From NCBI GenBank assembly GCA_019916065.1, contig CM034234.1, positions 878,963 to 942,962 on the forward strand: a stretch of 64,000 nucleotides of DNA, written 5' to 3'. This document shows, piece after piece, positions 36,481 to 46,423 of this stretch. Each line of letters opens with the position of its first letter. The first letter of the stretch is position 1. The notes below the pieces were generated by a model that saw only the letters and a list, made by a program, of their open reading frames with translations, made no database searches and was not told the origin of the DNA. Made by a program: the position numbers and the translations under genes. Source of the DNA: Vitellaria paradoxa (lineage: Eukaryota; Streptophyta; Magnoliopsida; Ericales; Sapotaceae).

Positions 36481-37340
36481 TGGTCACCTCAAAAATTGAT
36501 ATTTTAATGCATTTATTTATGAAAATGACCCCACTTTGTTTGAAATGACAAGAGAGGGTTTTTTTTTGGGGGTTAAATTACGCCAACTTCTCTTAATTTT
36601 AAGTAATTATATTTACTATTTCTTAATATTTAAAATTTATATTTACTTTATTTCTTTTAAAAAGTTACTAACTCCCAATGTACCCTCTTTGTTAGTCTCT
36701 TAATTCTCTTATATTTTTTTATATTGTACAAATAAATATATTTTCAAATTATTATATCAGTAATTATGTTTAAATTAGACTTACTTTCTCCTATACTTTC
36801 AATAACCACCACTACTGATGTCGTTACTATCACTTTAATCTTAACGAAAACACTAACGTTGCCATCAACAATGGAAACAGTGATGGAGGTAAAATAAAAA
36901 AAATTATTTAAAATATTATTTAATTTTGACAATTTTTTAATTGAAATTTAACATTTTATCTAACAAACGAAAGGATTAATTTATTATCAATATTTCAAAA
37001 TCAACTAGAATGATAAGCTCTGGATGCGGGGCATAGACCTCTTAGAGTGAGTTTGGAGTGAGATAAAGAGAGATAAATTGAGAGTTCGTAATACGTGTAA
37101 TAAAAGAAAAAAATTGATGTGACGTACAGTTAACAGAAATTTATAAAATTTTTTAAAATTTATTTACAAACTAAACGAGACCTTAATAGAAGCACTAGAA
37201 CGATGTTAGTTGTTCACGAATTATGGCTCTTATTCAAAATTGTTTTCCTCCTCTTCTTATATTACTCAAAACATTTCAAATTGTCTGGTGACAGCTGGCT
37301 TGACCCCCCGGGAGGCTTTACGTTTTTTATTTTATTTTAT
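36481..37340. other. Intergenic, AT-rich, with a possible GTTTGGAGTG relic
   Basis: No gene seen. At about 37051-37176 a stretch starts GTTTGGAGTG and ends AAACTAAAC, perhaps a further worn-out MITE. Confidence 0.45.
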
Positions 37341-37675
37341 TAGGTGACATTTGATTTATTTTTTTATTTTTTATTTTTATTTTATGTGTTAAAACTCTCA
37401 AAACGAGAAAATATAAAATGTTCTATTTTCTTTATTTAGAGATTTTTCTTATTTTTTTGTTAAAAACTTTCAAAATGACTTATGGCCATTTTTCATTTCA
37501 TTTGTAAAGTCATTTTTGATTTTCGAAAACAAATTTTGAAAACACATGTGAACAAATGAGTTTTAATCTGTTTCCTTTATTTTCAAAAGTACAAAATAAA
37601 AAATGAATTCAAAATAAAAAATGAAAAATTAAAACAGAAAATAAAAAATAAAAAAATAAACTAAATGAGTCCTTA
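37341..37675. repeat. AT-rich MITE-like element, family of about 330 bp
   Basis: It starts TTAGGTGACATTTGATTTAT and ends AAACTAAATGAGTCCTTA. Internal blocks follow the order seen in 9766-10095, including AAAACACATGTGAACAAATGAG. Confidence 0.65.
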
Positions 37676-38533
37676 TATTTACTTATTTATTTTATTTATA
37701 ACAAAATACAAACGAAGCTTACAAAGTGATTTACTCAAAAGGCAGTCACAAAATAATCATCATATACTGCACCGTAATTTGCTTCAAACACAAGGTCAAA
37801 TATGCTGTAACTGTGATAGTTTTCGAATCAGAGGGGCTTGAATACTCTTTTTTCTACCTTTTTTAAGATAAAAATTATTAATATCTTTATACTTGTCCCT
37901 TTAAGTATAAAACATTCCATCTATTCTTGAATAATTTCTTTCAAAAGGGCTTCTACTGGATTGACCGTAAGGCTTGCTTCAATTGGACTTAAAGTTGAAC
38001 TCAAGAACTGCAGTAAGAATTATTGTAACTGTTACAGTATTTTTAAAATGATGTCGTTTTATTTATTTTTTATTTAAAATAATATCGTTTCATTTAAATT
38101 TTTATATTCATATATAATAATTTATAATTGAATATGGGTATTCGAATAAATCAATTCTTTAAGAGTACTGCTGTAGCAACCCCTCCAGCTCCCGCTCTTC
38201 TCGTAGTTTTTGCCTTCAGAGAATGGTTAAATTCTCTTTTGGAATTGTCTATTTCGGCAGACCCGACAAATTTTTTGATTTTTGAGCGCTTCGTTGAGCA
38301 GGGAACAGGTGGGGCTCCAATACAAAAATTTACTGTAGGAATTACAATGAAAAATAAAGAGTGGAGATTTATTTACATTTAACTCAATAGTTTTAATTTA
38401 TTTTAAATAAAAATAAAAATTTAAAAAATTTGATTAAAACATAATTAATGTGAAATATTAAAAATCACGTATTATTAAAGTATAAATAAATCTCCATCAT
38501 TCATTTTTCTACTGCAACCCCTTTAAACTTGTA
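37676..38533. other. Intergenic, no gene seen
   Basis: It contains an 84-codon frame at 38128-38382 that I cannot relate to any protein. Phrases CTGCTGTAGCAACCCCT (about 38168) and TCTACTGCAACCCCTTT (about 38510) hint at the remains of another repeat. Confidence 0.4.
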
Positions 38534-38988
38534 GGTAAGGGTGGAGACGAACCGAACTGCTCGCGAGCTACTCGAGTTTGGCTCGAAAAAAGTTCGGCTC
38601 GAGCTCGATTCGTGAGTTAAACAAGGTCGAACCGAGCTTGATTTTTGGCTCGTTTTGAATTCGAGCTCGAGTTCGAAAAGTTCGACTCGAAAGCTCGCGA
38701 GCTCGTGAGTAGGCTCGGTTAGAATAATATATATTTTTAATAAATTTTTATTATATATTTTTAAATATATTATATTTTAAATCAAAATAACGTCATTTTA
38801 GTTTAATCAAGTTATTTGCGAACCAAATCGAGTTTAAATTCTTTTTTATCGAGCTGAACTCGAGTTTATATAAAAACTCGAATCGAACTCGAACTCAATA
38901 TAAAAAGTTCTAGTTGAACTCAAACATGTTAAAACTCAACTCAGTTCGGTTCGGCTCGGCTCGGCTCGACTCGATTCCAACCTTACCC
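38534..38988. repeat. Foldback repeat rich in GAGCTCGA motifs
   Basis: The left end GGTAAGGGTGGAGACGA is inverted at the right end (GGGTAAGGTTGGAATCGA on the other strand). Both arms are full of CTCGAG, GAGCTCG and TTCGAACTC-type palindromes around an AT-rich centre of about 100 bp. It is non-coding, and similar sequences are dispersed in many plant genomes. Confidence 0.75.
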
Positions 38989-39197
38989 GCGGGCAACCGC
39001 CTAAAACAAACCGTCATAAACAGGTAAACCAATAGGGAAGAGACACCTAAGGAGCGCGAAATTTCTCTTGGGCTAAAGACGCGGAGGGAAGGGACAAAGG
39101 TCTCCGACACGCGTCAATTACATTTTTTGTTTATTCGACACCACTCACGTGCGCGTCACAGTCGGCTGCGGCAGCACGCACTCTGACATTGAGGGGT

Positions 39198-39316
39198 GTT
39201 TGGATGAAAAAAATTACAATAATATAAAAAATTAATGTGAAATTAATATGTGGTAAAATTTAATTTAAAAAAATATGAAAAATTAATGAATTTTCGTAAG
39301 TTTAGTTAAACCAAAC
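39198..39316. repeat. MITE-like element, GTTTGGTT family
   Basis: It starts GTTTGGATGA and ends AGTTAAACCAAAC. It contains the same AATGTGAAATTAATATGTGG-like core as the other copies. Confidence 0.6.
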
Positions 39317-39686
39317 ACATCCTAAAGCGGGGAACGAGCAACCCGAAAGCTAACATCAATTGTGAGAGCATGACCTGAAAATTACTTGAATATATTTTAA
39401 TTATTAAATTTTAATCTAACTACTGTGGTTATGTTTTTTCAATATTGACATTTATTTTAATGCCAGATTCTCCTCTCACAAAAATAAAGTGTTTGGATAA
39501 AAAAAAAAACTAAAAATTTTAATCTCTATTAATTTTTTAATTTTTTTAATTAAATTTCGTTACATGTTATTTCTACATCAATTTTTAATTTAATTTTTTT
39601 ATAAACCACACATTTATGAACCACAACTGTCTTTTTGTTGGATTCTAAAGGTCTCTTCCATTCGCACTCACTAAATTACAGACGCT

Positions 39687-40008
39687 TAGGTTTTATTTAG
39701 TTTATTTTTTTATTTTTTATTTTTATTTTCTTTTTTGAGTTTATTTTTTATTTTGTGTTTTTAAAAATAAAGAACAGCTCAAAACTCATTTGATTACTTA
39801 TATTTTCAAATTTTGTTTAGAAAATAGAAAATAAGTTTACACATGGAATGAAAAAGATAAAAAGTCATTTTGAGAAATTTTAACTCAGATCAAGAAAAAT
39901 CTCAAAAGAAGAAATATAGAACATTTTCTCTTTTCTCTTTTTAAGATTTTTAATATATAAAATAAAAATAGAAAACAAAAAATAAAAAAAAATCAAATAC
40001 TACCTTAA
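39687..40008. repeat. AT-rich MITE-like element, family of about 330 bp, inverted
   Basis: It starts TTAGGTTTTATTTAGTTTAT and ends ATACTACCTTAA. Its internal blocks run in the inverse order of the copy at 37341-37675. Confidence 0.6.
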
Positions 40009-41667
40009 AGTTTCGTTTGAAGCTTTAAATTTTTTCCAAAAAACTTTAAAAAACTACAATAATTTTTAAGTTCTTTCAATTACATTTGTCACATGACATT
40101 TTTTTACATCAATTTTTAATTTTTTTTGACTATTTAAATTTCCAGATGCAACCTAAGGACATTTGGTTTTGAGTATTAAATGAACCATAATTGATCATCA
40201 TCATTATCATCATTATCATCATCATTATCATAATCATTTTATTAATTATTCCTTGAGTTTGGCCTAAAAAATATGACTCCCCTCTACTTGAAATATTAGT
40301 ACATAATTTTTTTTTTGTATGATTTGAACTAAAATATAAAATTAATTGAATCTGGTAAGTTTAATTAGATATATGTCTCATAGCTCAAAATTTATTGAGG
40401 TAATTTTTTTTTTAAAACAAATGGATAAAAGTATAATTTTATCATTTTTATATTAACATAAAACATGATTTTTATTTTTTGAAATGACTCAATTTGTTTT
40501 TCTTTTAAATAATATTTTTTAAACAATCATATATTGGCTTATATGGCACAAGTAACACAAATTTAGTTAAATTTAAAATTTTTTAATAATTTTGCATTTT
40601 AGTATAAATCATGAAAAAATTATGTGTTAGGTTTTAAATTGATGAAATTAATGTATTTTTTTTTATCGTTGGAATCACAATGAAGTAAAGTGTAATTATC
40701 TCTCTCTCTCTTTCTTTTTTTTTTCCCTCTCCTTTTGCTTAATACTAACGAGTGCCCATGTATCACTTGTTTAAAAAATTTTTTATGTGATAATTATTTT
40801 TATTTCAATTTTTAAAGTTAGGCAACCACCAAATTTTAAAGTTATTATATGATAATTATAGTATTGAAGCTCATTTATATTAGTTCTCATTTGCACAAGG
40901 AAATTTTTGTAATTTTGAGAAAATAAAATTTAACATGAAACAAAAAAAAAATTAATGTGCCGATAAATTTATTTATTTTATATAGTTATTTTTGCACTAT
41001 CTTATATAATTTTACTAATATGTTTTTGTTGTTCACTTATACTTACCATTTTTCTAAAGCAATATACATGCATAAGACGAATTCATTTCTAGAATTATCA
41101 AAATTATCAATTTTGTTAAAATACTTTTACTTTCTAAAAAAATAATTTTACAAATTTTATTATGTTACTGTAATTATTCTTAATAATTTTATTATAAAAA
41201 TATTACCACTTTCTCTCAAGCAATATGTAATTTTAATTCATCCTCGGTACGTTGGTGATTGACGTCTTGAGTTTAATTCTATTACGTCTTGAGATTCAAA
41301 AGAGTTTAATTTTATGCAAAAGAAATTGATTCCTTCAACCATAACAAAATAGCATATGTTTAAATGAGTTTTTTTTAAGAATTTTGTCAAGATTATTTGT
41401 TCATTCTTGTAGGTTTCACTTTACTGATAAAAAAAAATATAAGTAAATTACACTTATCTCTTTGAAATATTATGCTAAATTCAAAATCTTCCTTAATTAT
41501 TTAAATTTTACACATTTTTCCAGACCCAAATATTTGAGACATATAAACCGTTCCGTTAGTTTAAACCCGTTAAACTAAATAAAAAAGTCAACAAAATATT
41601 TCATCATAAAAATAAATATAACCCTAATGAAACCCAAAACAAACCAAAAATTCTCTCCTTATAAAAA
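40009..41667. other. Intergenic, AT-rich, no gene seen
   Basis: It contains a TCATCATTA-type microsatellite at about 40193-40235. Short frames are AT-driven and not supported. Confidence 0.5.
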
Positions 41668-42166
41668 TGGTGGTGCCAGCAGCCAAGGTTAAGACGGCGC
41701 TAGCGGCAAGTTCACGGGGACCTGCGGCATGGCCAAGGAAGAGCCGGCCGGAATGGATTTTGTAGCAGCCCTCCCTTCCGCGACGTCTGTTCTCCCCGCG
41801 GTGGTCCATTCCGCTCAGCCTCCGCCGACGCTCCACCCCTTTGCACCCTCTGAAGTTGCTCAAGCCCTAGTCAAAATCCTCCACCTTCCTCATGCTATGG
41901 TTTCCAACTTAGCCATTGCACTTGCCACTAAGACATTAGCAGACTCGGCTCAACCCACTCCCTTACCTGAGTTACCTCCCACATCCACCTTTCCACCACT
42001 AGCCATGGCCGCCAAAACAAACCTCGCTGGAGTTGGTGGCATTACAGGGCTGCCGTTTCTACCCCCAGAGCTGATTCTTTATTTTTTCTTATTATTTACA
42101 GTATGCTCTGATATGTATATCTTGGGTTGCTTGTATGTATATCTTCGTACGCAGGTGAGCAACTGA
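41668..42166 (+). other. GC-rich patch with an unrecognised ORF (145 codons, 41729-42166)
   Basis: This stretch is much richer in G and C than its surroundings and opens two plus-strand frames. The longer, 41729-42166, encodes an Ala/Pro/Leu-rich protein with a hydrophobic C-terminal tail (about residues 112-136). A shorter minus-strand frame (41624-41863) overlaps it. I recognise no domain. It could be a real small gene, a gene fragment cut by the retrotransposon 220 bp to its right, or a fragment carried by a transposon. Codon use alone does not decide. Confidence 0.3.
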
Positions 42167-42389
42167 TATGTATTTTAGTTTTAGTGCTTGTATTTATAGT
42201 ATTAACTTCAACTATTTACACTGTGATTAGTTTCAATGCTTGGCTAGTTCATTGGATCGGTTGGCGTTGGGGTCGTTTGCTGTCCATAGACCACAATATC
42301 TTTATTTTTCATTGTTTTTGCTCTTCACTTGTCCATTGCTCAACAATCTGTACTTGTATTTTATATTATCTAACAGAACTATACATCTG

Positions 42390-43199
42390 TGTTCGGCTGC
42401 AAATTTTACCGTCGGAACTGTTGATCACGCCAACCGGAAACTCGCCTGTGAACCTGCCGAACAAAGACAAGAGAAAGGTTATGGCCGGAGTGAGGGTCTC
42501 TAGCCGAAAAACTCTCTGAAGCTTAAGTCAGTAAATTGCCTTCTAGAAAGAGCTTTTTCGAAGAAGAAGAGTAATGTAATAAGTTGGCAATAGTCAACTT
42601 ACTCTGATTGTTCCATGGAATGTTGTATTTGTAGTAATATAAATAATAAATAAAATAATACCTACGATTTGACTGCATCCATGCTCCTGGATATCACTTT
42701 TCTTTCCTTACTTTAAATGCTTTTCACTTCTCATTTAATGCCCCATACTTTTCATTAAATGCTTCTGGCAGTTAAATATGGTTGTATAGCCGGAATTCAG
42801 TTGTTGAACTATCTACCTGTCACATATATCAATTACTCGTAACGAAACGAATTAATTTAGTTCCCTTTGCTGTGATAAATATATTCCCCAGTCATAACTA
42901 GGGTACATTTATAGTTAATTGCTCTTATTAATGCTGTGGGACACATGCCTAGCATTTATTAGTCGCCAATCAAAGGGCCGAACAAACTAACCTAACATCA
43001 CGCAGCAATTTATATAAAGCTCGTGAGTGGATCCACGTGTCAACCAGATGTTGTTCGGTACAAAGGCCACGTGTCACAGGTCAGAGTGTTCGGTGAATGA
43101 CCGTATCTTCATATTTGGAAATGCTCGGCATTGGGCCACGTGTCATACATCCCCTACTTGTTCGGCATGACACGTGCCTAGGTCTTATTTTACCCAACA
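42390..43199 (-). repeat. 3' LTR of the Tat-type element
   Basis: 810 bp, TG..CA. On the element's strand it begins with a cluster of four CACGTG G-boxes (43171-43176, 43137-43142, 43068-43073, 43034-43039), followed by TTTATATAAA near 43012. This looks like an enhancer cluster upstream of a TATA box. No clear purine tract lies just inside it. Confidence 0.93.
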
Positions 43200-43690
43200 T
43201 TGGGAAAACCATATTTCCTAAGCAGAGTAGTAGATAACAAAGACTTTACCTCACCAGTCCCTTCATTCTTTCCGTGTGCTTTGTCGTTTAGTGCCCATCT
43301 GACGTGTTTCAAATTCGATTGGCTGCTTCTTTTGCCTAGTAATGACACGCGTAGCGCCTCTTCAGCTTTTCACCTGTCGTGCCGCTTTCACGAAATCCTA
43401 TAACCGTAAACCCCCAAACATTTATAGCCAAACATTCAAAAATTGGGGCAATAATAAATATATTTTTACCGCCCATTCCCACTTTTCGTGGCGTCGATTC
43501 GTCTACATTTTACAGGTATACATACATATATAAACACAACTCATCTCTTACGTTTCTTTTTTCTGCGATTCAAGCTCTCCGGCTCCCTCTGTTTCTTTTT
43601 CTCCCGAGCTTGCGTTCCTTTCTGTCTTCATTCCCTTCCTCGAATCTTCGCTCTCGGTGAGTCAATCCCTCTGAATTACTATTTTTCATT

Positions 43691-44587
43691 ATGGGTAAAC
43701 TAGCGAACGAGCTCAACTCTGAGGAGAAAATTAGGGTTTTCAAGGAGAAATACCAAATTCTCCCAAATGTAGGAATTAGGCTTGCTCAAGAGGGCGAGTG
43801 TGAGTCAGGGGAATTCCCCGTGGTAGCCATCACTAAAGGTGGCCTTAGGTTCCCCCTACACCCTTTCCTTCGCTCTGTCATGAGCATTCTAGATCTTGGA
43901 CCTAGGAACCTTACACACAATTTCTATAGGATAGTCAATGGAGTAATAGAGATAAACAGACGATACACGTTCTACATATCTGAGTGGGATCTACTTTATT
44001 GCTACTCCATCCAAAAGGTGAAGAAGGATGAGAACAGGTGGTATTTGAAGTCTCGACCAGAAAAAGCCTTGGTCCATATGCTACTTGACACGATTAAATC
44101 AGAAAGTGACTTGTGCGTCGTCACGGGTCATTGGACTCACGATCCAGACAAAGATCGTTTTCCAATCGTCCCTCTGGTTTCTTTGGGCCTAGGTTGGTTG
44201 ACTTCAAGTGCTACCAGCTCTTACTCTTCTTAACCTACTATTTTTGAAAGTACACTAACCTTTCGATTTAATCTCTATGCAGCCGAACAAGTGAATAAGT
44301 TCTGGGCCAAAGGTACTCGTGCAGATAAAAATCATCTTGATCAAGTATTCAAGTTCCTTGGGGGTCCAGATCTTTACCCCTTTGCAAGATCAGTCCCTGT
44401 TCTGTTCAATTTCACTCCTTCCAATCAAACATTCATCGCTCCTCCTCAAGGTTTTGCCACCACAGAAGCAATCAGGCGGCTCCAGTGGTGGTTCAGGGCC
44501 ACTGTCAACGAAAAAGAGAACTTCTACGCGCTGAAGCACCCAGAGTAGGTTCGACCTCCACCATTTGCCCTACTTCTGGTGGCCCAG
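43691..44587 (+). pseudogene. Antisense ORF of the Tat element, N-terminal part (Transposase_28-like domain)
   Basis: It runs opposite to gag-pol. The ATG at 43691 opens a 180-codon frame with the pattern of the plant 'putative gypsy type transposon' domain (GLRFPLHPF..SILDLGPRNL..FYRIVNGVIEI). An intron probably follows: the acceptor TCTATGCAG at 44282 leads into a second exon (EQVNKFWAKGT..). This reaches a TAG near 44548 and stays in frame to 44587, where the 7.5-kb element has inserted. The remainder resumes at 52088. Antisense ORFs between pol and the 3' LTR are known in Tat-type elements. Their function is not established. Confidence 0.75.
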
Positions 44588-44861
44588 TGATTACACTTGA
44601 AAAGTGTAATTACAAACTCCCTAACTCAACACTTATTCATGCATTTAAATAATTAAAGTTGAAGTTTTAGTGTTATTGTATTACTTATACTTTTATTGTT
44701 TATTTGCAGAGAAAAGGGCAATGATGTCGAAGTGTATAGCTATGGAGAGGGCCAAGAAGACAAAGAAAAAGTCATGGTTCGAACCTCATCTTCGATGGAA
44801 AAGACTAGCCCAAAGACCCAACCAAGAGAATGAAAGAGAGCAATGAAGGAAAAGCTGGACG

Positions 44862-44950
44862 GTCCCGACCCCCTCTCCAGACGGTCGGGACCACAGAAAG
44901 TTAAAAACTTTAGACGGTCCCGACCCCCTCTCCAGACGGTCGGGACCATC
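44862..44950 (+). repeat. Duplicated hairpin unit in the 5' LTR
   Basis: ACGGTCCCGACC and GGTCGGGACC, about 20 bases apart, form a stem-loop. The whole unit is repeated a second time after a short AT-rich spacer. It lies about 60-140 bp upstream of the TATA box. The same structure is in the 3' LTR at about 50776-50864. Confidence 0.9.
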
Positions 44951-45407
44951 CGTGATTTACAATTGCCGCGTGAAAGCTCATCTTCTAGGGTTTTGTGGCA
45001 TCTATATAAAGACCCATTGCACGGCCAAGAGAAGGAGGAAGCCCTTTTTAATTTTGTACCTTCAATTAAGTGTTAGAATAGAATTTTAAGAGTTTTTAGA
45101 TTAGGTTTTTAGCTTGCATGCGTGGATTCATGGTTTTTGTTGGAGCTTTCATCGTCGTCTTTGTAGTGATTATTCACTTCATCTTTTACATTCGCTTTAC
45201 GTTGTAAGTTGCACTTTAATCTATTTCGTTTTATTTCGATTTGTTTCGCAATATCATGTTTTGCTTGTTTCAATTCTCTTTTCGTATGATTGAATGCTAT
45301 TTTATTGTTTTTAAGATGCTTAAAGTAGTTTTAGCGTAAAATCCTAGTTCTTGATTCAACGAATCAAGAAAGGGTAGTTCACGAAAAGCCTTGGGGTGTT
45401 CGTAGTC

Positions 45408-45520
45408 CCTTCGCGTAGGTTGCGAAACCCTTCGTGTAGGTTGTGAGACCCTTCGCGTAGGTTTCGAGACCCTTCGCGTAGGTTGCGAAACCCTTCGCGT
45501 AGGTTGCAAAACCTTTCGCG
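45408..45520 (+). repeat. Tandem array of CCCTTCGCGTAGGTTGCGAAA units
   Basis: Five units of about 21-23 bp with scattered changes (GCGTAGG/GTGTAGG, TTGCGAAA/TTTCGAGA). The array repeats in the 3' LTR at about 51322-51434. Minus-strand frames across it are artefacts of the repeat. Confidence 0.9.
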
Positions 45521-46178
45521 AAGGAATTTACCTTTCACAAATCTATTTTTTTCTATTTCGAAAACATTCGAATACGAAAACCCTTAACCAAATCCGTGTG
45601 AGATCACTGGTATGGATTTTCGTAACCAATCATCAAATACTTTCGAATAGTCTTAAAAATTAGATTTTTATTAATTTTTGGAGTTTAATTGAAAAACCCT
45701 AGGAAACAAAGGTCTTTAACCATATCCGCTTGAGATCACTGGTACTGACCTTTGATTATAACATTTTCAAAACTTTTCAAATTAAACTCTGTTCTTCAAA
45801 CAAAAACATCCCAAGGTAAAGTAGTGAACTACCCGGACTTGAAAGTTGGATCAAGAACCTTTTTAGTATTATGCTTGTGATTTAATTTAATTTATGAGTT
45901 GATTTATTCGCTTTAGAATTTAGAGTAGACGCTTTGTTTGCATTTTTAAATTAAATTGAATTTCTTTCATTTAGAATCTAAAATAAAAGTTTGAGTTGCT
46001 AAAAAAATTAGTTTAAATTAATTTAGGTTCACCTACTAATTAAGAGAACAAGTCTAGAGCTTTTAACAAAGCCCTCCCTGTGGATTCGACCTCGGTACTC
46101 ACCGAGTTTTAAAACTACGACTGCCCTCTTGCACTTGAGAGGTACAACCCAAAACACAATTTAGGGTCGGTCAAGTTT

Positions 46179-46198
46179 TTGGCGCCGTTGCCGGGGAG
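46179..46198 (+). other. Primer-binding site (tRNA-Asp type)
   Basis: TTGGCGCCGTTGCCGGGGAG lies six bases inside the 5' LTR. Its TGGCGCCGTTGCCGGGG core is complementary to the 3' end of plant tRNA-Asp, the primer used by Athila-group elements. Confidence 0.85.
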
Positions 46199-46423
46199 GG
46201 CAACTAAGTACTAGACTTGGGAGTTAAAAGAGAGTTCACTTGAGAAATTGGGTGAATTTTTCTTTTCTTCATCTCTTTATTAGTAGTTTTCTTTCTTTTG
46301 CATTGTTATTTATTCATTTGCATATCATATAACCTAGTTTGCATGCTAGTTAACTTAGGTTGCATTTTAGTGTAGTTTTTCTCTTTCTCATTTTATTTTC
46401 ATTTTTATTTTCTGATCTTAGAC

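Larger units (their letters stand above)
44588..46173 (+). repeat. 5' LTR of the 7.5-kb element
   Basis: 1586 bp. It contains a TATA box (CTATATAAAG near 45002), a duplicated hairpin unit at about 44862-44950 and a CCCTTCGCG tandem array at about 45408-45520. It matches 50502-52087 at all but about four positions. Confidence 0.97.

Noticed and set aside
45297..45538. QPTRRVS / NLREGSR repeat proteins on the minus strand (also at 51211-51452)
   Set aside because: They are readings of the CCCTTCGCG tandem array inside the LTRs, in two overlapping frames.
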